Assembly: GCA_946480485.1 (NCBI GenBank)
Contig: CAMLJW010000241.1
Span: 1-7,827, forward strand
Direction: 5' to 3'
DNA length: 7,827 nucleotides
Source of the DNA: an uncultured Streptomyces sp.
Lineage (GTDB): Bacteria > Actinomycetota > Actinomycetes > Streptomycetales > Streptomycetaceae
The translations under genes were made by a program, and so were the position numbers. Numbering within the stretch: the first letter of the stretch is position 1; every line of letters starts with the position of its first letter. Positions 5,464 to 7,827 of this stretch are shown here, piece by piece. The notes below the pieces were generated by a model that was not told where the DNA came from, made no database searches, and saw nothing but the letters and a program-made list of their open reading frames with translations.

Positions 5464-6855
5464 ATGAAGGCCCACGACGGCATGTACATCGGCGGCGCAT
5501 GGCGGGACGGTGTCGGCACGGACACCGGCATCGCGGTCGTGAACCCCGCCGACGAGCAGCTCATCGCCACGGTCCCCGCGGGTACCGCCGAGGACGTCGA
5601 TGCCGCCGTGCGCGCCGCCCGTGCCGCGCTCCCGGGCTGGGCGGCGACCGGGCCCGCCGAACGCGGGGCCCGGCTGGCTGCCCTGCGGGACGTTCTCGTC
5701 GCCCGCAAGGACGAGATCGCCGAGACGGTCACCGCCGAACTCGGCTCACCCCTGCCGTTCTCGCACAAGGTGCAGGTGGGGCTGCCGATCCTGGTCGCGG
5801 GTTCGTACGCCGAACTGGCCACTACGTACCCCTTCGAGGAGAAGGTCGGCAACTCGACCGTCTACCTGGAGCCGGTCGGAGTGGTCGGCGCGATCACGCC
5901 GTGGAACTATCCGCTGCACCAGATCGTCAACAAGGTCGCCCCCGCACTGGCCGCGGGCTGCACGATCGTCCTCAAGCCCGCCGAGGACACCCCGCTGACC
6001 GCCCAGCTCTTCGCCGAGGCGGTACACGAAGCAGGCGTGCCGGCCGGAGTGTTCAACCTGGTCACGGGGCTCGGCCCGGTCGCCGGCCAGGCGCTTGCCG
6101 AGCATCCCGGAGTGGATCTGGTCTCCTTCACCGGCTCCACGGCGGTCGGCAGGCAGATCGGCGCGACCGCCGGTGCGGCCGTCAAGCGGGTCGCCCTCGA
6201 ACTCGGCGGCAAGTCCGCCAACGTCATCCTGCCGAGCGCCGACCTCGCCAAGGCGGTCAACGTCGGCGTGGCCAACGTGATGTCCAACTCCGGCCAGACC
6301 TGCAGCGCCTGGACCCGCATGCTGGTGCACACCTCCCAGTACGACGAGGCGGTCGAACTGGCCGCCGACGCCGCCCAGAGGTACGGCGACCGCATCGGCC
6401 CGCTCGTCAACGCCAAGCAGCGGCAGCGCGTGCGCGGCTATGTCGAACGGGGCGTCGCTCAGGGCGCGCGACTGGTCGCGGGCGGCCCCGAATCCCCACG
6501 CGAACGGGGATACTTCGTTAGCCCCACCGTATTCGCCGACGTGACACCGGAGATGGCGATCGCTCAGGAGGAGATCTTCGGCCCCGTCCTGTCGATCATC
6601 CGGTACGAGGACGAGGCGGACGCCCTGCGCATCGCCAACGGCACGGTGTACGGGCTCGCCGGCGCCGTATGGGCGGGCGACGAGGCCGAAGCGGTCGCTT
6701 TCGCACGTCAACTGGACACCGGGCAGGTGGACATCAACGGCGGCCGGTTCAACCCCCTTGCGCCGTTCGGCGGCTACAAGCAGTCGGGCGTGGGGCGGGA
6801 GCTGGGCGCACACGGGCTCGCGGAGTACCTCCAGACCAAGTCGCTCCAGTTCTGA
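5464..6855 (+). CDS. NAD(P)+-dependent aldehyde dehydrogenase
   Basis: This 463-residue enzyme oxidises an aldehyde to its carboxylic acid with NAD(P)+. Key features in order: TPWNYP (145-150, oxyanion Asn148), KPAEDTPLTA (171-180, cofactor-binding Lys171), FTGSTAVGRQI (222-232, Rossmann loop), LELGGK (245-250, general base Glu246), NSGQTCSA (275-282, nucleophile Cys280), EEIFGPV (369-375) and PFGGYKQSG (434-442). The catalytic set is complete. ATG 5464 is chosen because GGGAGGA precedes it at good spacing and it gives the family's usual length; a start at 5428 would put the initiator inside the operator dyad. Substrate is not readable from sequence. Divergence from hmgA may hint at aromatic or amino-acid-derived aldehydes, and control is probably by the nearby TetR protein. 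Confidence 0.94.
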   Translation: MKAHDGMYIGGAWRDGVGTDTGIAVVNPADEQLIATVPAGTAEDVDAAVRAARAALPGWAATGPAERGARLAALRDVLVARKDEIAETVTAELGSPLPFSHKVQVGLPILVAGSYAELATTYPFEEKVGNSTVYLEPVGVVGAITPWNYPLHQIVNKVAPALAAGCTIVLKPAEDTPLTAQLFAEAVHEAGVPAGVFNLVTGLGPVAGQALAEHPGVDLVSFTGSTAVGRQIGATAGAAVKRVALELGGKSANVILPSADLAKAVNVGVANVMSNSGQTCSAWTRMLVHTSQYDEAVELAADAAQRYGDRIGPLVNAKQRQRVRGYVERGVAQGARLVAGGPESPRERGYFVSPTVFADVTPEMAIAQEEIFGPVLSIIRYEDEADALRIANGTVYGLAGAVWAGDEAEAVAFARQLDTGQVDINGGRFNPLAPFGGYKQSGVGRELGAHGLAEYLQTKSLQF

Positions 6856-6865
6856 GAGGCGTCGA

Positions 6866-6892
6866 CGTTCGCCACGCCGTCCACGGTGAACG
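6866..6892 (+). terminator. Candidate terminator after the aldehyde dehydrogenase gene
   Basis: CGTTCGCC (6866-6873) and GGTGAACG (6885-6892) pair as an 8-base stem with one mismatch and an 11-base loop. It begins 11 bases after the dehydrogenase stop, between two convergent genes. There is no U-tract. Confidence 0.45.
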
Positions 6893-6943
6893 AACGGTTG
6901 GGTGACCGCCGAACGGTGTGCGATGGCGAGGCCCGAGCGATAT

Positions 6944-6969
6944 GTGACTCCCCACGCAGCCGGGGTCAC
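6944..6969 (-). terminator. Hairpin overlapping the TetR gene stop
   Basis: GTGA and CCCC (6944-6953) pair with GGGG and TCAC (6962-6969), with two unpaired bases on one side and an eight-base loop. The stem includes the TetR stop codon, so it may serve as a terminator for either convergent transcript. Confidence 0.35.
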
Positions 6970-7607
6970 GCCGTGCGCCGCACCTGCTCGTACTGCTGTA
7001 CCAGCCCGTCCAGCAGCGCCGTGAGCCCCGTCTCGAAGGCCCGTTCGTTGATCTTCTCCTGCGGCTCGGCGAGGAGGTGGGCCTGACCGAGATACGGATA
7101 GTCGTCGGGGTCGTACGCGGTCTGGTCGTCCATGAAGCCCCCGGCGAAGGAGCCGAGCGCGGAGCCCATGATGAAGTACCGCATCAGGGCGCCGATGGAC
7201 GTTGCCTGCGCGGGGGGCCAGCCCGCGTCGACCATCGCGCCGAACACCGCGTCCGCCAGGCGCAGACCGGCCGGCCGGCGACCCGGGCCGCGCGCGAGGA
7301 CCGGGACGATGTTCGGGTGGTCGCGCAGGGCGGCCCGGTAAGAGACGGCCCAGTCGTGCAGTGCCGTCCGCCAGTCCCGGCCGTCCTCGAACATCGACAG
7401 GTCGACCTGAGCGCTCACCGAGTCCGCGACCGCCTCCAGAATCTGGTCCTTCGTGCGGAAGTGGTTGTAGAGCGAGGGCCCGCTCACTCCCAGCACGGCG
7501 GCGAGCCGACGCGTGGAGACGGCGGCCAGACCCTCCGCGTCCACCAGGGCCCGAGCCGTCGCGATGATGCGGTCGGTGCTGAGGAGAGGCTTGCGCGGTC
7601 GGGCCAT
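6966..7607 (-). CDS. TetR/AcrR-family transcriptional regulator
   Basis: This 213-residue protein has an N-terminal TetR helix-turn-helix (about residues 12-58): RIIATARALVDAEGL, then STRRLAAVLGVSGPSLYNHF and the closing KDQILEAVAD. The C-terminal two thirds are helical with no conserved primary motif, as usual for the ligand-binding and dimer domain, and include the tryptophan/aromatic-rich core around 124-160. Start: ATG 7607 gives MARPRK directly before the domain; a longer open frame from 7781 has no ribosome binding site and would add 58 non-family residues. No Shine-Dalgarno precedes 7607, but TACGAT (- strand, 7622-7617) ends about 9 bases before the ATG, compatible with a leaderless message. 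The gene faces the aldehyde dehydrogenase tail to tail and is the best candidate for the 5411-5429 operator. Confidence 0.92.
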   Translation of the reverse strand: MARPRKPLLSTDRIIATARALVDAEGLAAVSTRRLAAVLGVSGPSLYNHFRTKDQILEAVADSVSAQVDLSMFEDGRDWRTALHDWAVSYRAALRDHPNIVPVLARGPGRRPAGLRLADAVFGAMVDAGWPPAQATSIGALMRYFIMGSALGSFAGGFMDDQTAYDPDDYPYLGQAHLLAEPQEKINERAFETGLTALLDGLVQQYEQVRRTA

Positions 7608-7705
7608 GGCGCACATCGTAGGACTGCGCACGGAAACCAGCAGGGCTGATTCAACGGGCCGCTGCACTGTGCGGTTGCACGGCGCGACTGCTGCTATTGG
7701 GCCTT

Positions 7706-7724
7706 CTGAGTATCGGCTGAGTAT
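7706..7724. repeat. Direct repeat of CTGAGTAT, 11-base period
   Basis: CTGAGTAT occurs at 7706-7713 and 7717-7724, one helical turn apart, in the divergent space between the TetR gene and the right-edge gene. Two same-face half-sites of this sort can bind a regulator, but nothing else identifies one. Confidence 0.35.
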
Positions 7725-7768
7725 GTGGGCGGATGTGGTTTCTGGCACATTCGCCGAATCCTGTCCCC

Positions 7769-7827
7769 ATGAGTGAGACACCGGTCAAACAGCAGAGCAC
7801 GGCGGCCTTCTACGGTCAGGCCGTCGC
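7769..7827 (+). CDS. 5' end of a probable YiaA/YiaB-family inner membrane protein (partial)
   Basis: From ATG 7769 the frame reads MSETPVKQQSTAAFYGQAV to the window edge. This resembles the N-terminus of the short streptomycete YiaA/YiaB two-helix proteins as I remember them, which carry a 'KQQxTxAxYGQAV' opening before the first membrane helix. Only 19 residues are available, and the membrane segments lie beyond the window. No clear ribosome binding site precedes the ATG (CCTGTCCCC), so a leaderless message is possible. The gene is divergent from tetR. Confidence 0.5.
   Translation, partial: MSETPVKQQSTAAFYGQAV

Noticed and set aside
5746..7614. A 622-codon open frame on the - strand across the aldehyde dehydrogenase and TetR genes.
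   Set aside because: It is antisense to the intact dehydrogenase and overlaps the TetR gene out of frame; its composition (Arg/Gly-rich, no domain) is typical of GC-driven spurious frames.

Overview
The window is high-GC actinobacterial chromosome, almost certainly Streptomyces or a close relative. Codon third positions are nearly all G or C. The genes are a secreted SGNH lipase, a homogentisate dioxygenase with a GntR-family partner, a TetR regulator and an aldehyde dehydrogenase. No rRNA, tRNA, CRISPR array, insertion sequence or phage gene is visible.

Layout, left to right: the last 17 codons of an unidentified + gene (2-55); a candidate convergent terminator; a complete DUF72/YecE-like gene on - (180-950); about 400 bases with no recognisable gene; a secreted SGNH/GDSL lipase on + (1356-2165); a frame-broken C-terminal remnant of an RskA-type anti-sigma factor on + (about 2172-2479), starting directly after the lipase stop; a possibly structured leader and an 89-codon gene of unknown function on + (2663-2932) with a hairpin after its stop; a 42-codon C-terminal remnant of a CaiB/BaiF-like CoA-transferase on - (2989-3114); a GntR/HutC-type regulator on - (3118-3867); homogentisate 1,2-dioxygenase hmgA on - (3895-5244); a divergent control region (5245-5463); an aldehyde dehydrogenase on + (5464-6855); a convergent TetR regulator on - (6966-7607); and the first codons of a probable YiaA/YiaB-family membrane protein on + (7769 to the window end).

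How the genes may work together: hmgA and the GntR gene are 27 bases apart on one strand and look like one transcript, which suggests, without proof, that the regulator responds to a tyrosine/phenylalanine-derived aromatic signal. The aldehyde dehydrogenase diverges from hmgA. A near-perfect 19-bp dyad (5411-5429, arms AAACTAAC/GTTAGTTT), typical of TetR-family operators, lies just upstream of it, and the TetR gene lies just beyond its 3' end, so TetR control of the dehydrogenase is the simplest reading.

The most interesting material lies outside the intact genes. Two gene remnants not visible as open frames sit on either side of the 89-codon gene: an anti-sigma factor tail next to the lipase, and a CoA-transferase tail next to the GntR gene. 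They mark the 2.1-3.1 kb stretch as a zone of past deletion and rearrangement. I see no convincing new multi-gene system; most of the window is conserved streptomycete housekeeping and catabolic content.
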